The notes under the pieces: model-generated
What the model saw: the letters and a program-made list of their open reading frames with translations, nothing else
Database searches by the model: none
Told to the model about the DNA's origin: nothing
Part shown: positions 55,389 to 64,000 of the stretch, piece after piece
Layout of the letters: the number at the start of each line of letters is the position of its first letter
Numbering within the stretch: the first letter of the stretch is position 1
Assembly (NCBI RefSeq): GCF_000797495.1
Contig: NZ_JTGN01000002.1
Location: forward strand, 558,001-622,000
Direction: 5' to 3'
DNA from: Robinsoniella peoriensis
GTDB lineage: Bacteria; Bacillota; Clostridia; Lachnospirales; Lachnospiraceae
DNA length: 64,000 bases
Program-made: the position numbers and the translations under genes

Positions 55389-56993
55389 ATGTACAAGGTA
55401 TTATTAGTTGATGATGAAGCCCTCATTCGAGAGGCTATCAGTGAAAATACAAGGTGGAATGAATTGGGTTATGAATTGGTCGGTGCTTGCAAAAATGGGA
55501 AAGAGGCAATGGACATGATCATACAGAATCCACCGGATCTCCTTCTTACGGATATCTGTATGCCGCATGTGGACGGCATGGAGCTGACAAAGTTTGTATA
55601 TGAACAGTATAAAGATACTAAAGTAGTGATTATCAGCGGGTATGATGAATTTGAATATGCAAAAAAGGCTGTAAAATATCAGGTTGTAGAATATATACTG
55701 AAGCCGATAACCGCTTTTGAACTTTCTGAAACACTGCTGAAGGTAAAAGAAGCTCTGGATGCAGAACAGCTGAAAAAACAGAATATGAAGAAAATACGTG
55801 GAGCCTATATCAGCAACCTCCCGTTGATGCGCGGGCGCTTTTTAATTGGACTTTTGCAGGGAAATGTGAATGAAGAGACAATTCAGGACAAGCTCATGGA
55901 TTATCAGATCCAGTTAAGCGGCAGCCATTTTATGGCAGCAATGGTTCTGGGGGATGATCTTTCTCCGTTTTTGAACCAGGAAGCGGATACGAAGACCGAT
56001 CTGGCGTATTTTGCTATTTATAATATAACGGCTGAGATTATGGCATCGTATGGTGCCGGAGTAACATTCCAGGCATTTGAAGAAAAAACCGTAATGATCT
56101 TTGCGGGGGATGAAAATCTGGAAGAGAAGGCATTGCGTGTCTGCGAAGAGATACAGGAGGCAATATTAAAATTCTTAAAAATTGAATCTACCATCGGTCT
56201 TGGCAGGGTGGTAAATTCTTTGTCTCTGGTCTACAGTTCCTTTAATGATACGAAAAAGTCAATGGAATACCGTTTCCTACTGGGTGGAAATCAGGTGATT
56301 TATGCCAAGAATCTAAGGGACAGCCAGGAAAGCCAGAATGTGGACGTCTCAAAGTGGGCAAATCAGATTGTACTGGCGATTAAAACCAACAATGAACATG
56401 AAATACGAAAATACGTACTGGGATTTGTACAGTCATTAAGAGATGCATATGTGACAAAAAACAGAAGTATTTTCTACGTACAGAACATGGTGCTGTCCAT
56501 TATGAATGAACTGGATGCTTCTACATTAAGCGAAAGCGAGATCTTTATAGAAGAAAGAGAACTGTTGAATTCCATCTATGAAAAGGAACATCTGACGGAT
56601 ATAGCGGAAGATTTAATTCAGTTTGGCAAGACTCTGTCCCACAGTATGAAAGACCAAAAGGACAGCTACTGTAAGAAACAGGCACTGCAGGCGCTGGATT
56701 ACATAGACAAGAATTATGGTGATTCTAAGATCTCCCTGAATTCCGTTTGCCTGCATCTGGCGATGAGTACCAGTTATTTCAGCTCTATTTTTAAAAATTA
56801 TACCGGGGAGACCTTTATTGAGGCGTTGACTAAGAAGCGGATTGAGAAGGCAAAGTCTCTGATTGAAAATACAGCAAAGAAAACTTATGAAATCGCAGAA
56901 GATGTGGGATATAGTGATCCTCATTACTTCAGTATCACATTTAAAAAGATAACGGGGATGACTCCTACAGAATATGCAAAAAAGATGAGGTAA
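55389..56993 (+). CDS. YesN-like response regulator with AraC DNA-binding domain
   Basis: 534 residues. ATG 55389 has GGGAGG upstream. The receiver has Asp55 in LLLTDICMPHVDGME. A long middle region (about 130-420) precedes two AraC-type HTHs (ISLNSVCLHLAMSTSYFSSI, then YEIAEDVGYSDPHYFSITFK). It is the cytosolic partner of the YesM-type kinase three bases downstream. Position suggests control of the mgl-type importer at 60657. Confidence 0.93.
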   Translation: MYKVLLVDDEALIREAISENTRWNELGYELVGACKNGKEAMDMIIQNPPDLLLTDICMPHVDGMELTKFVYEQYKDTKVVIISGYDEFEYAKKAVKYQVVEYILKPITAFELSETLLKVKEALDAEQLKKQNMKKIRGAYISNLPLMRGRFLIGLLQGNVNEETIQDKLMDYQIQLSGSHFMAAMVLGDDLSPFLNQEADTKTDLAYFAIYNITAEIMASYGAGVTFQAFEEKTVMIFAGDENLEEKALRVCEEIQEAILKFLKIESTIGLGRVVNSLSLVYSSFNDTKKSMEYRFLLGGNQVIYAKNLRDSQESQNVDVSKWANQIVLAIKTNNEHEIRKYVLGFVQSLRDAYVTKNRSIFYVQNMVLSIMNELDASTLSESEIFIEERELLNSIYEKEHLTDIAEDLIQFGKTLSHSMKDQKDSYCKKQALQALDYIDKNYGDSKISLNSVCLHLAMSTSYFSSIFKNYTGETFIEALTKKRIEKAKSLIENTAKKTYEIAEDVGYSDPHYFSITFKKITGMTPTEYAKKMR

Positions 56994-56996
56994 TTT

Positions 56997-58805
56997 ATGG
57001 ATAAGAAAAAAAGGGGTGAGGCAGTACGGTTTCTATTTCACTTTAAAAGTATACGTAATTCGATGTTGTTTTCCTTTACGCTTGTGGTTGTGCTTGCGTT
57101 GCTGATATTCCTTCTTTTCTCTTTGAATTACACGGAAGAAACAGTTCTGGACAATTCAAAGGATTATACTAAGCAGTTGGTGGAGCAGGTAAATTCAAAT
57201 ATTGATTCATATATTAGCTATATGGAATCCATCTCCCAGATGGTAACGGACCATTCCGATGTTGTGGACTATCTCTTTGGAGACGGCAGTACTGGGGAAT
57301 CCTTAAAGCTTCGTCTGCTGGAACAGTTTAAGACCGTTCTGGATACCAGGGAAGATATCTATAATATAGCTGTTATCGCAGATAATGGGAAGATGGTGCT
57401 GAACCGTGGAGTAGCGACACTCAATCCCAGTGGGGATATCCCAAATAAGCCCTGGTATTTGAATACGATTAAAGCAAATGGGGCTGCTGTAGTATCCGGT
57501 TCCCATGTGCAGAATGCATTTAAAGATAAATACCAGTGGGTAGTTACCTTAAGCAAAGGATTGATTAATCCGGCTACTAATAAAATTGAAGGGATTTTCT
57601 TTATTGATTTGAATTACAGTGCCATCAAAAGTCTGTGTGAAAAAATCGAGCTGGGTAATAAAGGATATATGTTTATTCTGGATAAAGACGGAAGCATCAT
57701 TTATCATCCCCAGCAGCAATTGCTGAACAGTGGTTTGAAAGTAGAAGCAATAGACCGTGTTCTGGCGCAGGAAAATGGCAGCTTCATTACAGATGAAGGT
57801 AATGGCAGTAAATTATATACGGTCAGTACTTCCAGGGAAACCGGTTGGACCATAGCAGGTGTTTCTTACATAGGAGAGCTGATCAAGAACAAAGACGAAA
57901 TGCAGATATTTTATCTGGTAATAGCTTCCGGGCTGTTTGCTTTGGCCATGATACTCGCGGTTGTGTTGTCGAAAGAAATTACAAAGCCTATTAAGGATCT
58001 CAAGGATTCCATGAAAGAAGTAGAGCGGGGAAATTTCCAAAATGCAGCATTTGTCAGCAAAGGGGAAAATGAGGTGGCAAGCCTTGGCAAATCATTTAAT
58101 ATTATGACAGGAAAGATACAGAACCTGATGGAGGAAAATGTACGGGAACAGAAGGAAAAGAGGAAAAGTGAGCTAAAGGTACTGCAATCCCAGATCAATC
58201 CGCATTTTCTATACAATACCCTGGATTCCATTATCTGGATGTCTGAGGGAGGGAAAAACCGTGAGGTAGTGCAGATGACATCGTCTTTGGCAAAACTATT
58301 GCGCCAGAGTATCAGTAATGAGGATGAAATTGTTACCATTGCAAAAGAGCTGGGATACACCCGGGAGTATCTCACAATTCAGAAAATGCGTTACCGTGAC
58401 CAGCTGGAATTTGAGATAGACGTTCCTGCCCGGATTCAGAGAAAGAGTATCGTAAAGCTGGTGATTCAGCCTATTGTTGAAAATGCAATTTATCATGGTA
58501 TCAAATATAAAGAAACAAAAGGAATGATCTATATCACCGGAGAAATGACAAAAGAAAAAATCATCCTTTGCATTCGGGATAATGGAGTGGGAATGGAACA
58601 AGAAGTGCTGGACCACGTTCTGGAAAACAAACGTCCGGACGAAGTATCTAATAAAGTTGGGGTCTATAATGTCCACAACCGTCTGCAGCTGTATTACGGT
58701 AAGGAATATGGTCTGGCTTATGAGAGCACGCCGGGTATTGGTACAAGCGTATACGTAACGATACCAAATGATGAAATGGAGGAAGATGCGTATGACGAAG
58801 AGTAA
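56997..58805 (+). CDS. YesM/LytS-type sensor histidine kinase
   Basis: 602 residues. A first membrane segment (about 19-41) is followed by a dCache-like extracytoplasmic domain (about 45-295) and a second membrane segment (about 302-324). HAMP (about 325-380) and a His_kinase domain with His403 (QINPHFLYNTLDSIIWM) follow, then HATPase with VENAIYHGI and DNGVGM. GAGG lies 6 bp before the ATG, and the gene overlaps the next by 14 bp. A periplasmic sugar-binding protein encoded next probably presents the ligand. Confidence 0.93.
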   Translation: MDKKKRGEAVRFLFHFKSIRNSMLFSFTLVVVLALLIFLLFSLNYTEETVLDNSKDYTKQLVEQVNSNIDSYISYMESISQMVTDHSDVVDYLFGDGSTGESLKLRLLEQFKTVLDTREDIYNIAVIADNGKMVLNRGVATLNPSGDIPNKPWYLNTIKANGAAVVSGSHVQNAFKDKYQWVVTLSKGLINPATNKIEGIFFIDLNYSAIKSLCEKIELGNKGYMFILDKDGSIIYHPQQQLLNSGLKVEAIDRVLAQENGSFITDEGNGSKLYTVSTSRETGWTIAGVSYIGELIKNKDEMQIFYLVIASGLFALAMILAVVLSKEITKPIKDLKDSMKEVERGNFQNAAFVSKGENEVASLGKSFNIMTGKIQNLMEENVREQKEKRKSELKVLQSQINPHFLYNTLDSIIWMSEGGKNREVVQMTSSLAKLLRQSISNEDEIVTIAKELGYTREYLTIQKMRYRDQLEFEIDVPARIQRKSIVKLVIQPIVENAIYHGIKYKETKGMIYITGEMTKEKIILCIRDNGVGMEQEVLDHVLENKRPDEVSNKVGVYNVHNRLQLYYGKEYGLAYESTPGIGTSVYVTIPNDEMEEDAYDEE

Positions 58806-59778
58806 AAAATCCATCCTTGTCATCCTGGCAGTGGGGGCAGTGCTCCTATTCACGGGCTGGGCGCTGATTGGACACTGGCAGGGGAAGACCAGCCCGGTTA
58901 AGATAGTGTTTATCCCTAAAATTGTGGATGATTCGGATTTTTGGGGATCGCTTACAGAAGGTGCCCAGGTGGCGGCGAAGGAATATGATGCGAATATGAC
59001 CATTACCGGAGCAGATTCTGAAAATGACTATATCAAACAAAGGGAGCTGCTGCTTCAGGCGGCAGAGGACAGGCCGGACGTTATCATGATTGCCCCCAGC
59101 AGTTTTACGGATATAACGGATGCAATTAAACAGACACTTGAGATGGGAATAAAGGTTGTGCTTGTGGATTCCTCTATCGACCAGGAACTGGGTTTAACCC
59201 TGGTGGCAACCGACAATTTCCAGGCAGGACAGAAAATGGGAGATTTTATAAAAAAGAATCTGCCGGATAGTGACCCAGTGATCGGCATTGTGGCCCATGT
59301 AAAAGGTTCTTCCACCGCCATGGAGCGAGAGCATGGATTGCGGGACGGACTGGGAGAATACGAAGAAAATATTGTAGATACGGTATTTTGTAATTCCAAT
59401 TACCAGAAGGCATATGAGGTTACAAAAGAAATGCTGGAAAAAAATCCTGGTATTAATGTCATAGCAGGATTAAACGAATATTCTGCGGTAGGAGCTGCCC
59501 GTGCGGTGAAAGACCTGGGTCTGGAAGGAAAGATTACTATGGTTGGATTCGACAGTTCTATAGAAGAAATTCAATTGCTGGAAGAAGGCGTCTTCAAGGG
59601 GATTATCATTCAAAAGCCCTTTAATATGGGCTATCTTGGTGTACAGAAGGCAGTGGAAATTGCCCATGGAACCGTCGTAGAGAAAGATGTGAATTCCGGA
59701 TCGGAATTAATTACGAAAGATAATATGTATACTGAAGAAAATCAGAAATTGCTGTTTCATTTTCGGGAATCTAACTAG
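58792..59778 (+). CDS. Membrane-anchored sugar-binding protein of the sensor triad
   Basis: 328 residues. ATG 58792 fits the GGAGG at 58778-58782 (9-bp spacing). An uncleaved-looking signal anchor (about 7-26, no lipobox Cys) precedes a ribose/galactose-type periplasmic-binding fold: VKIVFIPKIVDDSDFWGSL, RPDVIMIAPSSFTDI, ITMVGFDSSIEEI. It differs from the transported-substrate protein at 63251, and its overlap with the kinase gene suggests it is the sensor's ligand receptor rather than a transport subunit. Confidence 0.88.
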   Translation: MTKSKKSILVILAVGAVLLFTGWALIGHWQGKTSPVKIVFIPKIVDDSDFWGSLTEGAQVAAKEYDANMTITGADSENDYIKQRELLLQAAEDRPDVIMIAPSSFTDITDAIKQTLEMGIKVVLVDSSIDQELGLTLVATDNFQAGQKMGDFIKKNLPDSDPVIGIVAHVKGSSTAMEREHGLRDGLGEYEENIVDTVFCNSNYQKAYEVTKEMLEKNPGINVIAGLNEYSAVGAARAVKDLGLEGKITMVGFDSSIEEIQLLEEGVFKGIIIQKPFNMGYLGVQKAVEIAHGTVVEKDVNSGSELITKDNMYTEENQKLLFHFRESN

Positions 59779-59852
59779 TATTACAGTGTACAATTTCATC
59801 TTAAAATTGGGGTTAGCTGAGTAAGGGACGCTTTGTAGATGTAGGTAGTGCA

Positions 59853-60118
59853 CGGAAAGATGGGTGTGGGAAACTGGCATGGGCTCCGTCAGCTGGCCGC
59901 AGAACTGGTATTTTCTAACCTTTCCGAAGCGCTTTTTGGCGGCACGCGGGCATTCACCGAGAAATCCTGATGCATTTCTCGGTTCAGTACCCGCTTAGTA
60001 TCCGATGGGAGCCAGTCGAATACTATCCGCCAAAAAACACTCCGGAAAGGTAAGAAAAATACTCAGCTCTGCTCTACGCTTCCTATGCCCATACCAGTTT
60101 CCCACACCCATCTTTCCG
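59853..60118. repeat. Large branched imperfect palindrome
   Basis: The outer arms (59853-59883 with 60088-60118) match at 30 of 31 positions. A second stem pairs 59900-59942 with 60027-60078, with small bulges and G-U differences. The apex branches into one hairpin (59946-59994; CCGAGAAAT/ATTTCTCGG core) and a smaller one (TAGTAT/ATACTA, 59996-60024). The mismatches are mostly wobble-compatible, which favours an RNA structure; a mobile palindromic element is the alternative. Confidence 0.75.
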
Positions 60119-60151
60119 AGATAGCATTCGTTGATACAAAGCTGGTTTTCT

Positions 60152-60185
60152 CAGCATGGTGGAACCCCAGGGGGGTGGCATGCTG
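60152..60185. repeat. Hairpin beside the large palindrome
   Basis: CAGCATG/CATGCTG (60152-60158 with 60179-60185) encloses a G/C-rich loop containing CCCC and GGGGGG. Confidence 0.55.
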
Positions 60186-60296
60186 TACACTATTGGCATC
60201 GAACGTATAAAATGCATAAGGCAGCTTTAGCTTATCATTGTGGACTGGTTGTTCATTCTGCTAAATCTTAAGTATCTTATATACATAAAATCTTAG

Positions 60297-60402
60297 AATC
60301 TAAAAATATAAAAATCTTAAAATATAAAAATCTTAAAATCTTAAAATCTTAAAATCTAAAAATCTTAAAAATCTAAAAGACTAAAAAATCTAAATATCTT
60401 AT
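60297..60402. repeat. A/T-rich short-period tandem repeats
   Basis: The unit CTTAAAAT and close variants (ATCTTAAA, ATCTAAAA) recur with an approximately 8-bp period. Low complexity, no coding potential, probably a slippage-prone tract. Confidence 0.75.
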
Positions 60403-60508
60403 ATTTCCAAACATCTGATACAATTGCAAACAGCGTCAGCTTGTCACAACCCAGAGTTTCTGCCTGTTGAGAGAATCGGCTTTAGGCAATTAAGTCATTT
60501 TGTACACT

Positions 60509-60550
60509 AAAAGGTAAAAAATTTATTATACAGTAAGATTTTTACCTTTT
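60509..60550 (+). terminator. A/T-rich hairpin before the mgl promoter
   Basis: AAAAGGTAAAAA pairs perfectly with TTTTTACCTTTT over 12 bp (60509-60520 with 60539-60550). It could end transcription from the upstream region; no further T-run follows. Confidence 0.55.
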
Positions 60551-60566
60551 CTAAGAAGATATTCTA

Positions 60567-60595
60567 TTGTTATATTCACAATTTAGACATATAAT
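60567..60595 (+). promoter_or_regulatory. Promoter of the mgl-type operon
   Basis: -35 TTGTTA (60567-60572), a 17-bp spacer, and a perfect -10 TATAAT (60590-60595), about 60 bp before the mglA start. Confidence 0.78.
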
Positions 60596-60656
60596 GTTCA
60601 TTAGTTAGAAGAAAGTTATTTAATAACTGCAAAAAAAAGAAATGGAAGGTGAGAAC

Positions 60657-62150
60657 GTGGGTGATGTAATACTGACAATGAAAGGCATTGATAAGTCTTT
60701 CCCCGGAGTCCATGCCTTAAAAGAGGTTAATCTGGAATTAAAAAAAGGTGAAGTTCATGCACTTATGGGTGAGAACGGAGCCGGTAAATCAACTTTGATG
60801 AAAGTATTAACCGGAATTTATGCTAAGGACAAAGGTACCATTACATTTGAGGGTAAAGAAGTAGAGTTCAAAAGCCCAAAAGAAGCTCAGACAGCAGGTA
60901 TCGTTATTGTGCATCAGGAATTGAACATGATGAATCATTTGACTGTTGCTCAAAATATATTTATCGGACGCGAAAGCATGAACGGTAAAATGATCAATGA
61001 CAGAAAGATGAATGTCGAAGCACAAAAATTATTTGATTTATTGAATATTGATATTGATCCTAAGGATACGATGGGACATCTTACAGTAGGAAGGCAGCAG
61101 ATGTGTGAAATTGCAAAGGCTATTTCAACGGATGCAAAGGTGATTGTATTTGATGAACCGACAGCTGCACTTACGGATGCTGAAATCACTGACTTGTTTA
61201 AGATCATCGATGACCTTCGCAAGAAGAATATCGGAATTATCTACATATCTCACAGAATGGATGAAATTAAGCGGATTACTGACAGAGTAACAGTTATGCG
61301 TGACGGTGAGTATGTAGGAACAATCGTAACAAAAGATTCCACGAAGGATGATATCATCAATATGATGGTTGGACGTGTTGTTTATGAAGACCCCAAAGAA
61401 CACAGCAATGTACCTCCAAATGCGCCGGTTGTATTAAGTGTTAAAAACTTGAATGCCGGAAAGATGGTCAGAAATGTAAGCTTTGATCTTCACAAAGGAG
61501 AAATCCTTGGTTTCTCAGGACTTATGGGAGCCGGAAGAACAGAGACAGCAAGAGCATTGTTCGGAGCCGATAAAAAAGACAGCGGTGAAGTATATATCAA
61601 TGGCAAAAAGGTTGAGATCAAGAGTCCTCAGGACGCAGTAAATGCGGGTATCGGATACCTGTCAGAAGACAGAAAGCGTTTCGGTGTAAATGTTGAAAAA
61701 ACAGTAGCTGAAAATACGACGATGGCTTCCCTGGAGAACTTTACAAACGGTCTTTTCATCGATAAGAAAAAAGAAAAAGAAGTTACCAGGAAGTATGTAG
61801 AAGCTTTAAAGACAAAAACACCTTCGATTGAACAGAAAGTAAAAAACTTATCTGGTGGTAACCAGCAGAAGGTTGTTATAGCAAAATGGCTTACCAGAGA
61901 CTGTGACATCCTGATTTTCGACGAACCTACCCGTGGTATTGACGTCGGTGCAAAGAGCGAGATTTATGCTCTGATGAATGAACTTGTAAAAGATGGAAAA
62001 TCCATTATCATGATTTCATCAGAACTTACGGAAGTACTTCGTATGAGTGACAGAGTCATTATTATGTGCGAAGGCCGCAAGACTGGAGAGCTTTCCATTG
62101 AAGAAGCTTCTCAGGAAAAGATCATGCATGCTGCAACATTAAGAGAATAA
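60657..62150 (+). CDS. mglA: Sugar ABC importer ATPase, MglA/RbsA-like
   Basis: 497 residues. GTG 60657 is chosen because GGAAGGTGAG is correctly placed; the ATG at 60642 lacks a ribosome site. Two ABC domains are fused: the first has GENGAGKST, TVGRQQMCEIAKA and VIVFDEPTAAL; the second has the degenerate GLMGAGRTE, then LSGGNQQKVVIAKWL and DILIFDEPTRGID. This is the architecture of galactose/ribose importers. It sits in an operon with the permease (18-bp gap) and binding protein. The galactoside name is by resemblance; the real sugar is not proven. Confidence 0.92.
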   Translation: MGDVILTMKGIDKSFPGVHALKEVNLELKKGEVHALMGENGAGKSTLMKVLTGIYAKDKGTITFEGKEVEFKSPKEAQTAGIVIVHQELNMMNHLTVAQNIFIGRESMNGKMINDRKMNVEAQKLFDLLNIDIDPKDTMGHLTVGRQQMCEIAKAISTDAKVIVFDEPTAALTDAEITDLFKIIDDLRKKNIGIIYISHRMDEIKRITDRVTVMRDGEYVGTIVTKDSTKDDIINMMVGRVVYEDPKEHSNVPPNAPVVLSVKNLNAGKMVRNVSFDLHKGEILGFSGLMGAGRTETARALFGADKKDSGEVYINGKKVEIKSPQDAVNAGIGYLSEDRKRFGVNVEKTVAENTTMASLENFTNGLFIDKKKEKEVTRKYVEALKTKTPSIEQKVKNLSGGNQQKVVIAKWLTRDCDILIFDEPTRGIDVGAKSEIYALMNELVKDGKSIIMISSELTEVLRMSDRVIIMCEGRKTGELSIEEASQEKIMHAATLRE

Positions 62151-62168
62151 TCAGGAGGGTAAGAGAAA

Positions 62169-63158
62169 ATGGCAGAGCAGAAAAAAGGAAAGTTAGGAAG
62201 TATTGGAACGCAGAAATTGGTAGCGGTATTAGCACTGGTTGTATTATTTATCTTCTTTTGTATAGCCGGAAACAATTTTGCTCAATATAGTACATTTATC
62301 AGTATTTTAGATTCATCTTATTACATTGGATTTTTAGCAATTGGTGTAACTTTTGTAATTATTACAGGCGGAATTGACTTATCAATCGGTACAGTCTGTG
62401 TCTGCTGTGCATTGATCGGCGGTACTTTATTTAATAAAGCAGGTCTTCCGATGGCACTTTGTATGGTAGTAATCTTAGTTTTAGGTATCTTATTCGGTAT
62501 GGCAAACGGCTTAATGGTTTCTGTAATGGGACTGCCAGCTTTTATCGCTACACTGGGTATGATGATGATCACAAGAGGTTTAGGTTCTATCGTAACAGCA
62601 ACAGCAAGTGTTACTTTCCCACAGGGTGAGTCAGCAGGAAGCTGGTTTAGAAATATCTTCAAGTTCCAGGGAGAAGGACTTCCGCTAGCCGGAATTCCAA
62701 CAGGATTTATCTTATTGATTGTATTAGCAATTATTATGTCCATCTTCTTAAATAAAACCCGTCCTGGACGTTACATCCTTGCATTAGGAAGTAATAAAGA
62801 AGCAACCAGACTGTCTGGTGTAAACGTAGTAAAATGGGAAACATTAGCATATGTAATCAGTGGATTCTTTGCAGCATTAGCAGGTATCTCCTATGCAGCA
62901 GTTTACTTAACCATCATGCCTGGTACAGGTAATGGTTACGAATTGGATGCAATCGCCGGCGTAGTTATCGGTGGTACATCTCTTTCCGGTGGTGTTGGTT
63001 CCGTATCCGGTACTTTAATTGGTGTATTCATCATGTCCGTACTGAAAACAGGTCTTCCATTTATTGGATTACAGCCTCACTATCAGTTATTTATTACTGG
63101 TTTCGTATTAATCATCGCAGTATTTGCCGATGTTTATAACAGAAGAAAACAGGGTTAA
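62169..63158 (+). CDS. mglC: Sugar ABC importer permease, MglC-like
   Basis: 329 residues with about nine membrane segments. Hallmarks: FLAIGVTFVIITGGIDLSIG, NGLMVSVMGLPAFIATLGMM, and LALGSNKEATRLSGVNV followed by IAGVVIGGTSLSGGVGSV. AGGAGGG lies upstream. It works with the preceding ATPase and the following lipoprotein. The galactoside specificity is inferred from family resemblance. Confidence 0.92.
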   Translation: MAEQKKGKLGSIGTQKLVAVLALVVLFIFFCIAGNNFAQYSTFISILDSSYYIGFLAIGVTFVIITGGIDLSIGTVCVCCALIGGTLFNKAGLPMALCMVVILVLGILFGMANGLMVSVMGLPAFIATLGMMMITRGLGSIVTATASVTFPQGESAGSWFRNIFKFQGEGLPLAGIPTGFILLIVLAIIMSIFLNKTRPGRYILALGSNKEATRLSGVNVVKWETLAYVISGFFAALAGISYAAVYLTIMPGTGNGYELDAIAGVVIGGTSLSGGVGSVSGTLIGVFIMSVLKTGLPFIGLQPHYQLFITGFVLIIAVFADVYNRRKQG

Positions 63159-63250
63159 TCAGTAGCATCTATTAATGTTATTCAGTCTTCCTGCAATATG
63201 CAGGAAGATCAAAATAAAAACTTCAAATTCTATTAAGGGAGGATTTAACA

Positions 63251-64000
63251 ATGAAGAAAAAAGTGATTAGTGTAGTATTAGGCGTATCTATGGTAGCAGC
63301 TTTAGCCGTAGGGTGTGGAAGTTCCGAAACAAAAACAACAGAAGCAGCAACAAAAGCAGCTTCAGAAAAAGAAACTACAGCAGCAACAACTGAGGCAGCA
63401 AGCGAAGCAGCATCTGAGGCAGCTACAACAGAAGCAGCAGGAAGCGAAGCAACTTCAGAAGCTTCTACTACAGCAGCAGCTACAGGGGATTACAGTGATG
63501 TTACAGTTGAAATCGTTGCAAAAGGTTTCCAGCATGACTTCTGGAAAGCTGTTAAGTTAGGTACCGAAAAAGCTGCAGAAGAACTTGGATTAAAAGGAAC
63601 AAACTTCGTTGGACCGCAGAATGAAAGTGCAATTCCAGAACAGGTTGAGCAGTTAAAGAATGCAATCAATAAAAAACCAAGTGCTATTTGTCTGGCAGCT
63701 CTTGATACAGAAGCAGTATTAGGTTCTTTAAATGATGCACAGGCATCAGGAATCCCGGTTGTTGGATTTGACTCAGGTGTACCAGATGCTCCGGAAGGTG
63801 CAATTGTTGCTAATGCAGCTACAGATAACTATGCAGCAGGCGAGCTTGCAGCAGAAAAATTATATGACCTGATCAAAGACAAAGTAACAGATCCAGCTGA
63901 AACAGTAAGAATCGGCTGTGTATCCCAGGATGCTACATCTCAGTCTATCGGTGAACGTACTGGCGGTTTCATTGATAAAATGGTTTCTTTAATCGGAGCT
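63251..64000 (+). CDS. Sugar-binding lipoprotein, MglB-like (cut by window edge)
   Basis: 250 residues are visible and the frame runs off the right edge. The lipoprotein signal ends AVGC at about residue 22. A ~55-residue low-complexity linker of Ala, Thr, Glu and Ser follows. The periplasmic-binding fold starts DVTVEIVAKGFQHDFWKAV, with AICLAALDTEAVLGSL and PVVGFDSGV. It has a GGGAGG ribosome site. As third gene of the operon it delivers the sugar to MglC. Confidence 0.93.
   Translation, partial: MKKKVISVVLGVSMVAALAVGCGSSETKTTEAATKAASEKETTAATTEAASEAASEAATTEAAGSEATSEASTTAAATGDYSDVTVEIVAKGFQHDFWKAVKLGTEKAAEELGLKGTNFVGPQNESAIPEQVEQLKNAINKKPSAICLAALDTEAVLGSLNDAQASGIPVVGFDSGVPDAPEGAIVANAATDNYAAGELAAEKLYDLIKDKVTDPAETVRIGCVSQDATSQSIGERTGGFIDKMVSLIGA

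Larger units (their letters stand above)
59779..60656 (+). other. 878-bp noncoding region upstream of the mgl operon
   Basis: It has no credible reading frame. It holds the large palindrome (59853-60118), a hairpin at 60152-60185, an A/T repeat tract (about 60297-60402), a hairpin at 60509-60550 and a promoter at 60567-60595. AGTGTACA (59785-59792) and TGTACACT (60184-60191) flank the palindromic part as an inverted pair; a third TGTACACT is at 60501. Confidence 0.75.

Noticed and set aside
57911-59003. Antisense frames of 154 and 235 codons over the kinase and binding-protein genes
   Set aside because: Both are shadows of strongly supported genes with catalytic motifs on the plus strand.
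59785-60191. A defined transposon bounded by AGTGTACA/TGTACACT
   Set aside because: The ends contain the self-palindromic TGTACA, a third copy exists at 60501, and no target duplication is visible; chance is not excluded.
60297-60402. CRISPR array
   Set aside because: The repeats are about 8 bp, directly abutting and A/T only; there are no spacers and no cas genes.

Overview
The window looks like a chromosomal segment of a low-GC Firmicute, most probably a gut Lachnospiraceae (Clostridia). The clues are A/T-rich third positions, strong AGGAGG ribosome binding sites, an S-box (SAM-I) riboswitch before metK, a class III (oxygen-sensitive) ribonucleotide reductase, many two-component systems, ABC sugar importers without their own ATPase, and a secreted GH101 enzyme aimed at mucin-type O-glycans. 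I see no rRNA, tRNA, CRISPR array, phage or transposase gene. Both window edges cut genes: a SipW-type signal peptidase at the left and an MglB-like sugar-binding lipoprotein at the right.

Layout. 1-2833: a SipW/TasA-like surface-protein cluster (signal peptidase end, three TasA/camelysin-like proteins and a 59-residue protein translationally coupled to the third). 2920-4659: cytosolic-looking subtilase. 4944-12629: a 2561-residue secreted GH101-type glycosidase. 12998-16482: an unrecognised 529-residue protein, a small HTH protein and glutamine synthetase. 16567-25853: a two-component system divergent from an unusual operon combining a propeller-fused solute-binding lipoprotein, two sugar-type permeases, an HlyD-like adaptor and a MacB/FtsX-like membrane protein, with no ATPase. 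26075-30969: TPR lipoprotein, hflX and an nrdD fused to a thioredoxin-like domain. 31236-36507: cold-shock gene with a consensus promoter and an attenuator-like leader, a large hybrid histidine kinase, and a PadR/HAAS pair. 36721-46953: housekeeping genes (aroK, murA, metK) mixed with an oxidoreductase, a MerR-controlled MATE pump, a lone PduB-type shell protein and a GNAT. 47056-53157: HK/RR pair, GntR-ABC operon, Ca/Na antiporter. 53438-55266: RluA-type synthase and AI-2E-type permease. 55389-64000: a YesN/YesM/sugar-binding sensor triad, an 878-bp noncoding region holding a large branched palindrome, then the mgl-type ABC importer.

How the parts work together. The sensor triad (55389-59778) probably senses a sugar and controls the downstream mglA-mglC-mglB importer. 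The TCS at 16567-18532 probably controls the divergent transporter operon. PadR, MerR and GntR genes each have a recognisable promoter or operator next to their target. RNA-level control is evident at metK and likely at the csp gene and aroK. The most unexplained material is the palindromic noncoding DNA (59853-60118, 36601-36715, 31059-31147, and a short inverted-repeat family around AGCGTGTTT) and the ATPase-less hybrid transporter operon.
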